Shown: piece by piece, positions 11,430-21,558 of the stretch
Numbering within the stretch: position 1 is the stretch's first letter
How the letters are laid out: every line of letters starts with the position of its first letter
Source: Desmodesmus armatus
Lineage: Eukaryota > Chlorophyta > Chlorophyceae > Sphaeropleales > Scenedesmaceae
Length of the DNA stretch: 64,000 bases
Assembly: GCA_007449985.2 (NCBI GenBank)
Contig: VIIQ02000725.1
Span: forward strand, 1-64,000
Direction of reading: 5' to 3'
The notes under the pieces: generated by a model
Databases searched by the model: none
The model's input: the letters and a program-made list of their open reading frames with translations, nothing else
Told to the model about the DNA's origin: nothing
Program-made: the position numbers and the translations under genes

Positions 11430-14400
11430 ATGGCGTCTGCGATCGACAAGGCAATCACCAAACTCGATGCAATCCTCGCATCAGCAGGACCAGCAGCTGC
11501 AGCAGCAGCTCCCCCAGCAGCAGCTACAACCACCAGCAGACCACTGTCAGTGCGTGCTGGTGAGACTCAGATCAAAGCCCTCCCCCTCAATTTCTGACAG
11601 GCCGGTGGCTGGGGATTACAATCCCCTAGAGTGAAAGTACATAGCGAATAAGGGAACGACAGCACTGAGCAAGCACGATGCAGGCAACGCTTCAAGCTCC
11701 CCTTCCAACCTTTAGGGTCATCAACACAAAAGGGTCATCCCCCTCTCACACATCCTGTTCTCTTTACCCTACCCGGCCACATGCTGCTGCGGACATGCCA
11801 CTCCGGCTCTCACTCACTCTGCCCTTCACTCACGCCTCTTGCACCCAAATCGCATGTTCAGTTTTCACAAACCTTGACGTGCTTGGTGTGCTGCAGTTCC
11901 CTTCACCCCTTCTGCATCCAGCATGTCAGACAGCAGCACTTCGCAGCCAGGCAGCAGCGCCAACGTGGCAGCAGCAGCAGCAGCACCAGCACCAGCGCCG
12001 GCGCCAGGTGCAGGCAAGGAGATCCTCGCCACAAAAGCACAGATCAAGGTGAGGCACTGCTGCAACTGCCCCCCCCCCCCACACACACACACACACACTC
12101 GTCCCAATCTATGGCACCTGCCTGTACCTGCCTGTACCTGCCTGTACCTGCAGGATTATTTGATGGGATGCTGGATACAGCATATGCGTAGATGTACATG
12201 ATATCGCGTGCGGGTTACCCTTGCACACTCCATGCCAACACACCACCAGCGCCACCCCACCCCCTGGGCCTCCCCATCACCACCTCTCACAAGCACCACA
12301 GCAAGTGATGTTTGTGCTTTGATGTAGCACACCAAGGTTGGCGCCCGGCCTAGCACAGCAGCAGCATGCACCAACCCACTGAAGTACCGGGGTGTGCTGC
12401 ACATGGCAGCAGCAGCAGCCGCAGCCGCAGCCGCAGCCGCAGCCACAGCCGCAGCAGCAGCAGCGGGTGCAGGCCACGAAAAGAACATCTGGCAACACAG
12501 CAACCTGCCCTCACCTTCTTTTTTTCACCACTCCCCCCCTCCCCCCAAACCCATGCACACACACAAACACTCCTTTCCCCCGTCCTGCAGGTTGCTCGCC
12601 TCACCTCTGCTGAGCTTCAGCCCAACTCTGCCAAGCTGCTGAAGCTGCATGCCGACCTGGGGGAAGGGGACCAGCGACAGATCATGGCAGGTGTGTGTGC
12701 GTGTGTGTGTGTGTGGGCGGGGGGGGGGATTTTTGATCCAAAGCAGATTTTCATGGTGCTCTGGTTCAGAACGCAGCAGTGGGTGGTGAGTGGGTGGGTG
12801 GTCGGGGTCCACAGACAGGCGTTTGGCAATGAAAGGAGGTGTTGCTTGGATCATGGACACCTCAAAGACCCGCAGATGTGCAAGCCCAGCCGCTCACAGC
12901 GACCCAAGCCACATGTGGCAGGTTTCCGTCCCCTCTGTCCCCTTACCGCAATTAGTGCCAGCCTTGATTGAACATAGCTCCCACCATCAACAACAGCAAT
13001 AGCCCCCCCTCCCCCCCCCCCCCGCCCCGCCTGCCTGGTCTGCAGTTGTCCCGGACCCCTCAGTGCTTGTGGGTCAGCTGGTGTGTGCGTGACATATTGC
13101 CACCACCCCCTCCTGTGCCGCTCCTGGCGGCGGGGTTTGCCACTCTGCAACCCACTACAAACAGCAGCAGCGGCAGCAGCAGCATTGTCCCATCCCCCCC
13201 CCCCCCCACATACACACACACTTTGTGTTCCTCGCAGTCAATACGACCTCCCCATTTTTCAACAAACAGGTATTCAGCAGTACTACCCTGACCCCTCAGT
13301 GCTTGTGGGTCAGCTGGTCTGTGTGATATGCTGCTGTCAACCACTTCCCTTGTCGCTCCCCGGGTCAATGGTATGCCCCACAGTTCTGCAGCCTTTTTTT
13401 TACAGCAGCAGCAGCAGCAGCAGCATGCGTCCATTGCCTGCAACCACCACCCGCTACCCCCTCTGCCTCCCCCCGCCGTCTCCCCCCCCCCCCACACACA
13501 CAGGTCTTCAGCAGTTCTACCCTGATCCCTCAGTGCTTGTGGGCCAGTTGGTGTGTGTGGCAGCCAACCTCAAGCCAGCCAAGCTGGCAGGGGAGCCCGG
13601 CCAGGCCATGGTGCTGGCAGCAGAAGCAACGGGAGCAGGAGGGCAAACCATCGTGAAAGCACTGCAGCCGCCAGGTGGGTGGGCTATTTGACAGGCACAT
13701 GGTGGATGCACCCAAAAAGCTTCAGAATGCAAGCGTCACCACCCCGCCACACCCCACCCCACCCCACCTCCACACACGCGAGTGCACGTGAAGATTGGTG
13801 AGATCTTTGTGTCATCAGGCATAAGCACATCTCAGCAGGGGGGGGGGCAGCCAGGCTATGGTGCTGGCAGCAGAAGCAACGGGCGCAGGAGGGCAAACCA
13901 TCGTCAAGGCACTGCAGCCGCCAGGTGGGTTGGGCTGTTTGATGTACATTGACTGGCTGTCTCCATCCATTGCCCCTGCCCCTCTCTCCTTGATAGTGTT
14001 GTGCCTAACCCCCCGCCCTCCGCATGGGAGTGTGCTGTGAAGCAGACATGCCAGGCTTGCTGTGAAGCAGACATGTCAGGCTTGCTGTGAAGCAGACATG
14101 TCAGGCTTGCTGTGAAGCAGACATGTCAGGCTTTGCTGTGAAGCAGACATGCCAGACTAGCCATGCACTGTATGTTGTGATGCTGTGCTGCCTTGTGTGT
14201 GCAGTCAATGCGTGCCCGGGTGATCTGGTACACCTTGACGGTGTGATGCCGCCCCCCAGCTACCCCAAGGTGTTGAAGCTGGACGACTGGAAGCAGGTGG
14301 TGCCGGGACTGCTGGTAAAGGGGGGAAAGGTGAGCGCGCGCGTGTGTTAGCACAGGGATTACTTGAGTAGCTAGCATACTACGAACATGCAAGTCACATG

Positions 14401-15083
14401 CAAGCAGTCTATCAGGCATGCCAACATAGTCCGGCATGTGTGTGTGGGGGGGGGGGTCCCCGAGGGGTGGGTGGGCTGCACGCAGGGGAATGGGCAGTTC
14501 TTTTGGAGCTTTAGTGCCATGGTAAGACTATAGCATGACATCCATGCTTCGGAAGCAGGTGGTGCCGGGACGGGTGGTCAAGGGGGGGAAGGTGAGCGTA
14601 TGTGTAAGACATTGCTCAGGCAAAGCGGTGTGTGTGTGTGTGGGGGGGGGTATGCTTGGTGTGTGTGTATGTGGGGGGGGGGGGGCTGTGTCAGTGTTGA
14701 GGCATGTTGAGGTGAAGCAGGTGATGACCATTCTCCGTTGTTGGCACCATTGCGCGCGTGTGTGGGAAGGGGGGGGGATGTTGGGCTCAGTTACGGGCAT
14801 GGTTCAAGGGTGCTAAGTCTCAACTCGTCCTGGATGGAGGCCACCGTGTGTGTGGGGGAGGGGGGGCGTTCTGCATAACAGACTGACCTCAAGAGTGAAC
14901 AATGCATCAGGGTATGGCAATGCTAGCATGTCACAACTGTGAAACCGCCCCAACTGGTTTCCCATTGTCACCCCACTGTTGCTTGTGTCTGTGCAGGCCA
15001 CATACGAGGGTATCCCCCTGGTGACCTCACAGGGGCTGGTCACTCTACCACACGACATTCCAGATGGTTCTGAAATCCACTAG
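11430..15083 (+). CDS. tRNA-binding (MetRS C-terminal / EMAPII-type OB-fold) protein
   Basis: Six exons join with consistent phase into about 254 codons: 11430-11559, 11897-12048, 12591-12690, 13504-13674, 14205-14329, 14997-15083 (TAG). Residues 1-90 are an Ala/Ser/Pro-rich leader that could be an organelle transit peptide. The rest matches the tRNA-binding domain found at the C-terminus of bacterial MetRS and in EMAPII/AIMP1/Arc1: ELQPNSAKLLKLHADLGEG, RQIMAG, FYPDPSVLVGQLVCVAANLKP, GQAMVLAAEA and CPGDLVHLDG. VANLKP and the Q-A-M-V motif are hallmarks. Such free-standing domains bind tRNA non-specifically and can deliver it to a synthetase; which synthetase is not shown here. No catalytic synthetase domain is present. 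Partial copies of exons 4 and 5 lie in the flanking introns. The phase-perfect join makes this one of the best supported genes in the window. Confidence 0.88.
13045..13327 (+). repeat. Two upstream echoes of exon 4 start (tRNA-binding gene)
   Basis: Copies of the exon 4 start are at about 13045-13090 (degenerate, still encoding PDPSVLVGQLVC) and 13270-13327 (IQQYYPDPSVLVGQLVCV, after a good CAG acceptor). The second would splice in phase from exon 3 but runs into unrelated sequence and has no obvious donor, so exon 4 proper at 13504 is the likely functional copy. Both echoes have C-run-rich sequence upstream of them, as the real exon does. Confidence 0.85.
13851..14592 (+). repeat. Downstream echoes of exon 4 and exon 5 ends (tRNA-binding gene)
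   Basis: 13851-13924 repeats the end of exon 4 (AMVLAAEATGAGGQTIVKAL and the CCAG|GTGGGT donor) with only a few base changes. 14551-14591 repeats the end of exon 5 (KQVVPG..VKGGK with GTGAGC donor). Each copy lies in the intron following its parent exon. Confidence 0.85.
14033..14155. repeat. 25-bp minisatellite, 5 units
   Basis: The unit AGCAGACATGTCAGGCTTGC plus five more bases recurs at 14041, 14066, 14091, 14116 and about 14142. It lies in the intron between exons 4 and 5 of the tRNA-binding-domain gene. Confidence 0.95.
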
Positions 15084-15252
15084 GTGTTGTTATGTGATGA
15101 TACGGATGTACGCTGTTGTCAATGACAACAGTGTTGTTTTGTCATCTTGACTGTTGTGTAGGATTTGTTGATGGTTGCTTGCTGTTGGAGGAGTGTGGGT
15201 TGGGGTTGATGTTGTAGGCAGCTGCATCTGGTACAAGTGCTGAGGCTTGGGC

Positions 15253-15257
15253 TGTAA
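15253..15257 (+). terminator. Putative poly(A) signal TGTAA
   Basis: TGTAA, the usual poly(A) signal in chlorophycean algae, is 170 nt after the stop codon of the tRNA-binding-domain gene. Confidence 0.5.
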
Positions 15258-15574
15258 TGGAATGTCAGTAATGTAGCCATGGTCCACAATCACACTCGCA
15301 GTGGAAGTTTCCGGGGCATCAATTGCGTAGACTGTTGTCTGCATGACATGCCTGGCCCTCTGCTGATTTTGACAAACTGCTCTCTGTAGAAATCAGGTTC
15401 TTGGAGACCTCAAAGCTGTCCTTGTGACGCAGTGGCATGGTGCCGTTCATGTCGTTGTGCTGGTATGCAAGCTTCATCAAGCAGGAAAAGGACATGAGTT
15501 TCCGCATGCCCCCCCCCCCGCCCCGTTGTTGTTGTGTGTGCATTGCCCAAGCACGCAACATGATTCACTTGATG

Positions 15575-15579
15575 TTACA
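15575..15579 (-). terminator. Putative poly(A) signal TGTAA (minus strand)
   Basis: TGTAA on the minus strand is about 600 nt beyond the stop codon of the beta-helix gene. With the plus-strand signal at 15253 it would place two convergent genes tail to tail about 300 bp apart. I see no gene between 15258 and 16171. Confidence 0.35.
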
Positions 15580-16171
15580 AGAAAATGCATGGAGAACATC
15601 CAGCGTTCAACCACCTGACCCTTCATCAAGGGCTTCATAGAGGTATACTATTGTCACTACTACACAACTGCATCAGAGTCACGCCCAACCCCCCTTTCCT
15701 GAGGAGCCAAACCAGGCTCATAGGGTGTACATAACACAACCAACCACAAGACTGAACAACGCGTGCAGCTCAACGTTGTCACCCAGCAGCATGACCAGTC
15801 CGTCAGAGCGCAACGCATAATGCATTGGGGAGTGTTGTGCACTGGTCCCTCGGGTGACTTGCTCAGGACTATCTTTGAGTCGTTGAATGGCTGGCGCGAG
15901 CTCTTGATCAAGCTGGCCTATGAGCTTCATAGCCACGGTGCAACACTTATTGAATGGTGATACCTCACAACCCCAGGGCGCAGCCGATCACAAGCATCAC
16001 ACAAGTCGATCAAGCAAGTTGTACAACTGTGCAACTGCAGTTGCAGCAACATACGCAACCACCATGATTGCAACATCAACCTTTTTTGTCGGCCTCGCTG
16101 CATGCAATGCATGTCAAGATTGTGCTCATGCCATCATGCCCTTCAGGCACAAGCCTGATGAAGGATATCGG

Positions 16172-18005
16172 TCAAACACAAGAGCATGTGTCCACATCCC
16201 ATTGCTGACCATTGGGGCAACTAGGGCAGATGGTGGTACCTTCCGAGTCGGGGTCGAGAGGATCAGTCGGTGCTGGAGGAAGGGGGCAAGAACAGATGGC
16301 CCCCCCATCGATTGCGTAGATTCTGAATGTGGTGTTTCCGCTACCTCTTTCAAACCCATCACTGGTGCATGTGAACGTAGCACCATCAACAACAACCAGC
16401 GCGTCGGGTGTGTTGCCCCCCATGACCTGTGAGGCATCATCACCACCAAGTGTCAAGTCGGCGCCACCAGAGTCCATGTAGACACCACCGCCTTTTGTCG
16501 AGGCGGTGTTGTCTGAAATGCAGAAGGAGCCTCCAGGTTGGACGTTGGTCCTAGCTCCACTAGACATATACAAGGCACCTCCCAAGTCAGCCAAGTTTTG
16601 GGCCATGCTAGCCGCGGACAGCACAAGCCGAGCACCACTTTGTGCGCAAACGGCACCACCATTTCCGGTAGCAACGTTCCGGGCCATGCTAGCCTCAGAC
16701 AGCACAAGAAATGCACCCGATGAAATGGAAATAGCACCGCCGTTTCTACGTGCTGTGTTGGAAAGGAACGTGGCCACACTGTTGGCTTCAAATGTGACAA
16801 AGCTTCCTGATGTCATTGACAACGCACCTCCATCCAGATCGGCGGTGTTGTTGCTGAATGTGGCAACAGAGCTGGGTGCAAAGGTCACGTCTGCACCGCT
16901 TGACACATACATGCCGCCGCCCGACTGACTGCAACTGTTGCTATCGACAAGCACTTCACCGGTAAGCCTCAGGTTACCACCTCCGTTTACGCTGATGGCA
17001 CCGCCATCGCCAGTTGAGAAGCCCGATGCAAATTCGTCACCTTCGAAGGTGTTGTGCTGGAACTCGGCAGATGCCAGTCTCAAATTGCATCCTCCCACGA
17101 CAAGTAAGGCTGGTCCCCCAGTGTTGCGCATGAATATATTTGTACCCAACATAGAAAAACTGCTTGACGCACCACTCAAGAGCCCCGCCCAAGTTATCGA
17201 AGAAGTTCACCTGCAACAACAGATAGCAGCCAGACGCAAACATGCAGAAGAGGAGACACATAACGGTCGACTTGGCCAGCCATGTTATGCTTGTGAAAGG
17301 GGGCGCGCTTGCTCACTATGCCATAGCGGCTCAGACTTCAGGCTACAACATCTATGTTCAAAGTCAAACCGGTGCAGACACCCAAGGCCACCCAGTATCA
17401 TGCAGACTCACATTGAGCCATGATGTAGGCTGAGAGGACCGCATCAACACAGCTGGTGTTGTGGAGCTCCCGCATCCTGTAAAACTCGTTGAGGTGAGCA
17501 CCACGGAACCAGCTCCTGCCACTGCAAGCAACGCTCCAAGGGGACAACCCCTGAAAACAACTTGGTTGGCTGCAAAAGCTGCAAAATCATCGACGGACAC
17601 TCCCCCCGCTTGTCCCTGGCCATCAAGGGTCAGCCCTTGAAGGCCTAGTTGTACGTTGCGCGCCCTCAGGGGGTACGCAAATGTTGACAGCTGGAGGTTG
17701 ATTGTCACAGTGTCTGATGATGCACCAACGTAGCAGACTGGGAAAGGAAAAGAACCTTCGGGAAACTCCACTTGGGATGTGACTGTGTAGTTGCCAGCTG
17801 ACAGACGGTATGTCACGTCCGTCCTTGAGTACTCAGGATGTGAAAGGTTGCTTCCGACCGGCACATCGACAACGCGAGTAGGGCATACTACCCCTCCAAT
17901 GGTTGTGGGCACTGTAGCATGCAGCCAGCAGACACAAGCAGCAGGGACACCAAAACATTCAGTCAAGACACGATAGCAAGTGCGCCAAGTGGCGCTTAGT
18001 GTCAT
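16172..18005 (-). CDS. Parallel beta-helix (Pmp-like repeat) extracellular protein
   Basis: Exon 1 runs from an ATG near 18005 (further in-frame ATGs lie upstream to about 18090) to 17412 (donor AAT|GTGAGT). Exon 2 is 17210-16172, ending TGA. Exon 1 has a Cys-rich hydrophobic stretch (CFGVPAACVCWLHA) that may be part of a signal sequence, then beta-rich sequence with TLDGQGQAGG. Exon 2 consists of about eight degenerate repeats of the form GGA(I/L)xxxSGAxxxxxxxSxxxxNxA, e.g. NTADLDGGALSMTSGS and NVATGNGGAVCAQSGA, typical of right-handed parallel beta-helices like chlamydial polymorphic membrane proteins. It ends in a Cys-rich tail (CPSCPNGQQWDVDTCSC). A cell-surface or secreted location is inferred. 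Exon 2 is one base too long to keep frame; removing one G from the run at 17183-17186 would connect the exons. The 5' end is uncertain. Confidence 0.72.
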
Positions 18006-18167
18006 TCTGCATGCGCACAGGGTTCTTGTGGCCTCCAAAACACAAGATGTCAACATGTGAGTATCAACAGAAGCCGATGATCTCATCTTCCATGATCTTG
18101 CTAGACACCTCCGGATTTTGGGTGTTGGTTGCCGTGAATTGTATGTGTGTGTTGCCCATGCCTTCCC

Positions 18168-18404
18168 GGCACTACCCTGCCTCTGCACAACAAGGCAGCC
18201 CTCCCTCTGCAAAATGACACCCCGCCCCCTCCCTCTTGCACAGCAAGGCCACCCTCCATCTGCACAACAACGCCCCCCCCCTCTTCCATCCCTACCTGTG
18301 GCACAGCAAGGCCGCCCTACCTCTGCACAAGAGCGCTCTCTCTCTCTCTCGCACAACAATGTCACCCTCCCTCTGCACAACAACGCCCCCCCTTCTTCCA
18401 TCCC
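18168..18404. repeat. C-rich minisatellite, left part (split by transposon)
   Basis: Imperfect tandem units of the type GGCACAGCAAGGCC + GCCCTCCCTCTGCACAACA + CGCCCCCC. The same unit continues in the same orientation at 19955-20365, so one array has been split by the CACTA-like insertion at 18408-19951. It includes a unit CATCCCTACCTGTGGCACAG that resembles the empty insertion site. Confidence 0.9.
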
Positions 18405-18407
18405 TAC

Positions 18408-19951
18408 CACTATGCAGAAAGGGGGGTTGATCGGCCAATGGAAACCAAGCCTTAACCAGGGGGGTGGCCAAGGGTGTCTGATTTTACCCCCCTAACCGGG
18501 TTAACCATGTGGGCCAGGGCTTGGCCGCCGAGCGGCCACCCTTCACCGCCCATGCCTGGCCACCTGGGCTGGCCAAGGGTGGCTGATTTTACCCCGGCCA
18601 TCCTGGTAATAGCAACGCACAGCCAGCTGGTTGGCTTACGTGGGACTGATGGTAGCAGTCTTATCAGCTGGTTGTGAGCCAGAGCTGCTGACTCTGCAAG
18701 CATCATGCATGCCCCTTAGCAACGTACTCTACACACAGCTACCTGCCCTACCGGATGCAGCCAAGCCTTGGCTGGACTCAGCAGGGCAGATAGCTATGTG
18801 TAGAGTATGCTGCAAGGGCCATGCATGCTGTTAGCTAGGCCTGTGCTGCAAGTGTGCCTTATGCAGTTGAAGCCACGGGCACACATGCTATGGCACTAGC
18901 TTGTTGGGACCGTGCAACACATCCGCCACCAATACCACTCCTAGCATGCATGGCTGGACACTGGCATGGCATGCAATATTCTTCCTGTGCCATGTGCGGT
19001 TTTGTTGCCTGCTGGAGGCAGATCTGCTGTGATGAACATGAAGACATATACTCTTGCATATGCAACTGTGACGTTGCTTTGACAAAGCAACACAGCAACC
19101 CTCCTGCACTGCTGCTTCACTCCCACAGATGTCCTTGTGTGAACACGCTGGTGCACAAGAACATGCTGATGATGGACACTGGGTATCCTTCTCATCCCTG
19201 GTGTTGTTTTTGACTCTGCTTTCACCCAGCAAGCCATGCTCCAGACTAGTACTGTTCCATCACCTGACAGGTCTGCTGCTGCGGAACAGTTCCTGCTGCG
19301 TTGCTGCCTGGACGCCAGAGGCGAACAACGTAATCGACAAGTACACTGCTGTTGAACCTATCGGGCTGCCCAGGCCTAACAGACCTGCTATCAAGAGCAT
19401 TCGGTGTGCACAGATCGGTAGTTAACCTTATGCTTGCCGAACAACGCGGTGGACGAGCTGCAGGTCAGTCTCGATGCCTTAAAGCTCCCAAAAGCATCAC
19501 ATGTGGTCTTTGTCATGGCACAAGCATCATAGAAATTTGAAAGCCCACTCGTATGAGCTCTTGCTTTTGCTTTTGCTTGACCTGAATGCTTCCAACAACT
19601 GCTCCAAACAATCGAGGAAATGTTTTTACTCGACTTCAAGCATCGAATACAGCTCGAAACCCACTGAAAGGCTTGCGGTCTGTTTTGGCGGTTTACTGCG
19701 GTGAGGGTTGTCCGGTTAAGCTGCGACCACGCCCGCTCAACGGTTGACCACTCCGGTTAGGCCTTGATCGTTTCACCGGCCAGGCCTGGCTGCAGCGGCC
19801 AAGGCTTAGCTGGGGCATGGCCAGGGGTTCGCCAGAAACGGCTAAGGCTTGGCGGGCATGCGGCCAAGGGGGCCCACCCCTCGGCCAAGGGGCGACCATA
19901 CCCCGGCCAACCCCCCGACCATGGCCGATCAACCCCCCTTTCTGCATAGTG
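18408..19951. mobile_element. Non-autonomous CACTA (En/Spm)-type DNA transposon, 1,544 bp
   Basis: The ends are 30-bp perfect terminal inverted repeats at 18408-18437 and 19922-19951, starting CACTATGCAGAAAGGGGGG. They are flanked by a 3-bp direct duplication TAC (18405-18407 and 19952-19954). CACTA termini with 3-bp target duplications define the CACTA superfamily. Sub-terminal regions are GC-rich with repeated GGCCAAGG-type motifs in both orientations, also typical of this group. The interior has only short, unrelated open frames and no recognisable transposase, so it would need an enzyme from elsewhere. Insertion was into a minisatellite, and joining the flanks across one TAC restores a normal array unit. 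Confidence 0.88.
18695..18835. repeat. Imperfect palindrome inside the CACTA element
   Basis: An arm at about 18698-18765 (containing GTACTCTACACACAGCTACC) pairs with an arm at about 18767-18832 (containing AGATAGCTATGTGTAGAGTA), centred on CAGCCAAGCCTTGGCTG. Outer ends carry ATGCATG motifs. It could be a nested foldback element or an internal feature of the transposon. Confidence 0.75.
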
Positions 19952-19954
19952 TAC

Positions 19955-20365
19955 CTCTGGCACAGCAAGGCCGCCCTCCCTCTGCATAACAGCGCCCCAC
20001 CCTCCCTCTGGCACAGTAGCGCCACCCCCATTTTTGCACAATGAAGCCTCCCGCCTCCCTCTTGCACAACAATGTCACTCTCCCTCTGCACAAAAGCGCC
20101 CCCCCTCCCTCCCTCCCTCCCTCCCTCCCTCCCTCGGGCACAGCAAGGCTGCCCACCCTCTGCACAACAATACCCCCCTCCCTCCCTCTGGCACAACAAC
20201 GCCCCCTCCCTCTGAATAACAACACCCCTCTCCCTCCGTCCCTCTAGCACAGCAACGCCCCCTCCCTCTGCACGACAACTCCCCCTCCCTCTGGCACAGC
20301 AAGGCCGCCCTCCGTCTACACAACAACGCCCCGCTCCCTCTGGCACAACAAGGCCGCCCTCCCGT
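19955..20365. repeat. C-rich minisatellite, right part
   Basis: Continuation of the array at 18168-18404, with units CTCTGGCACAGCAAGGCC / GCCCTCCCTCTGCACAACA and a CCCT-repeat near 20103-20135. No gene seen; open frames here are repeat-derived. Confidence 0.9.
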
Positions 20366-21099
20366 TGAAACCCAAATGCTTCGATTCACTCACATTTGTG
20401 TTGACAAGTGCCACCCCAGCATTGTAGGTCAGAGCAGCAATTGCCGTCAGTTGAGCACACCGCCCCCACGCAACCTGCAGCATTGTCAGTTTACAATGTC
20501 GGCTGTTTGTTGGTGTCATGGCAGATAGTGCTTGTGATGGTGCCAGTACAGTGCTTCGCAGATGCAACTTTGACAGATCAGGGGTGTGCACATGGGCTAG
20601 CAACAAAGGACAAACAACATGCGCCAAGGACGCCAGCATACACACTGCTTGCGCACAGCTCAAGCCATAGGGCGGCAGCCAAGGCACAGCACACGAAGGC
20701 ATGGCACCAGACCAACACACCTCGACTTGTAGGGCACTGCAGCATCAGAAGAAGGGGCAAAAGAGCAGTAGCGGAGACAAACAAGTCAGCACCAAGGGAC
20801 ACCATGCATGGTGTTTGGGTCTGCACATTTTTGTTGCAGCATTCGGAAGTTGCTCAGCTGTAGCCGACACTGCCGCTCAGCTGGCTGTAGGAAGCAGCGC
20901 TTGTCACACTTGTGGCTTATCAGCGTACGGGACCCCTTACCCTGAAGCACAGGACTTCCCGCTGTATGTGTAGCGAAACAATTGGCAGCGAAGTCTGCCA
21001 ACTAGCCCGCCGTGGCCTTGGCAAGCCCACACTGCAAGCCCACAATGTCACACATGTAACACACAGAGCAGCAGGGTGCGCATCCGATCCAGAACTCAC
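20366..21099. other. Unassigned interval, possible 3' exons
   Basis: This probably contains the remaining exons and 3' UTR of the secreted His/Tyr-rich gene on the minus strand. Acceptor-like sites (for example near 20947 and 20876) exist, but none gives a convincing protein. Confidence 0.35.
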
Positions 21100-21558
21100 C
21101 ACAGGCGGCTTAGGGTGGTAGTAGCGGCGCTCTTTCGGGAAATAGTAATCGTCGTCACCGTGACGGCGAGGCTCGTCGTACTCCCCAGGGGTCAAGTACT
21201 TGTCAGGGTCGTGCCGGGTATGGTAGCCATGGTCACCGTAGTTGCGGTCTTTGTAGTGGGGTCCATCAAAGTCGCTACCCTTGTGTGCATGGCGGTCATA
21301 GCTGTCGTGGTGGTAGTCATGGTCGTACGGTCCGTGGGAGGTGCGGTCGCCGTCAGCTGCGGGGTAGTGCTCGCGGCTGGTGCCGTAGCCGGGGTGCTTA
21401 TACTTGTAGGCAGAGTGGACTTCTGCAGGCTGGAGGGTTGAGCTGTCTTCAGAGCCTGAGCCAAGGGTATCCTGTCTGGCTGTTAGGGCGCCTATTGCTA
21501 GGGCCAGCAGCAGAGCCACGCAGAGCAGGCTGACATAGCTGCTGCTACGCCTGCCCAT
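21100..21558 (-). CDS. Secreted His/Tyr/Asp-rich protein, first exon
   Basis: ATG at 21558 begins MGRRSSSYVSLLCVALLLAL-AIGA, a clear signal peptide. The mature part is about 125 residues rich in His, Tyr, Asp, Gly and Arg (HGPYDHDYHHDSYDRHAHKG) with a likely net acidic/basic alternation and no Cys. The frame is cut by a good donor, CCTGTG|GTGAGT, at 21100 in phase 0. Following exons were not identified with confidence: a Cys-containing frame ending near 20786 (CDKRCFLQPAERQC) is one candidate. Composition suggests a metal-binding or wall-associated protein, but I recognise no family and assign no function. Confidence 0.6.

Noticed and set aside
12394..12490. Extra Ala-rich exon in the tRNA-binding gene
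   Set aside because: Exons ending at 12048 and starting at 12591 already join in phase with family-consistent sequence (AQIK|VARL); the GCAGCC repeat has no good donor.
14033..14155. CRISPR-like array
   Set aside because: The units are directly adjacent 25-bp repeats with no spacers, in a eukaryotic intron.
18854..19237. Transposase inside the CACTA element
   Set aside because: The frames are about 100-120 codons, overlap on both strands and lack any transposase motif.
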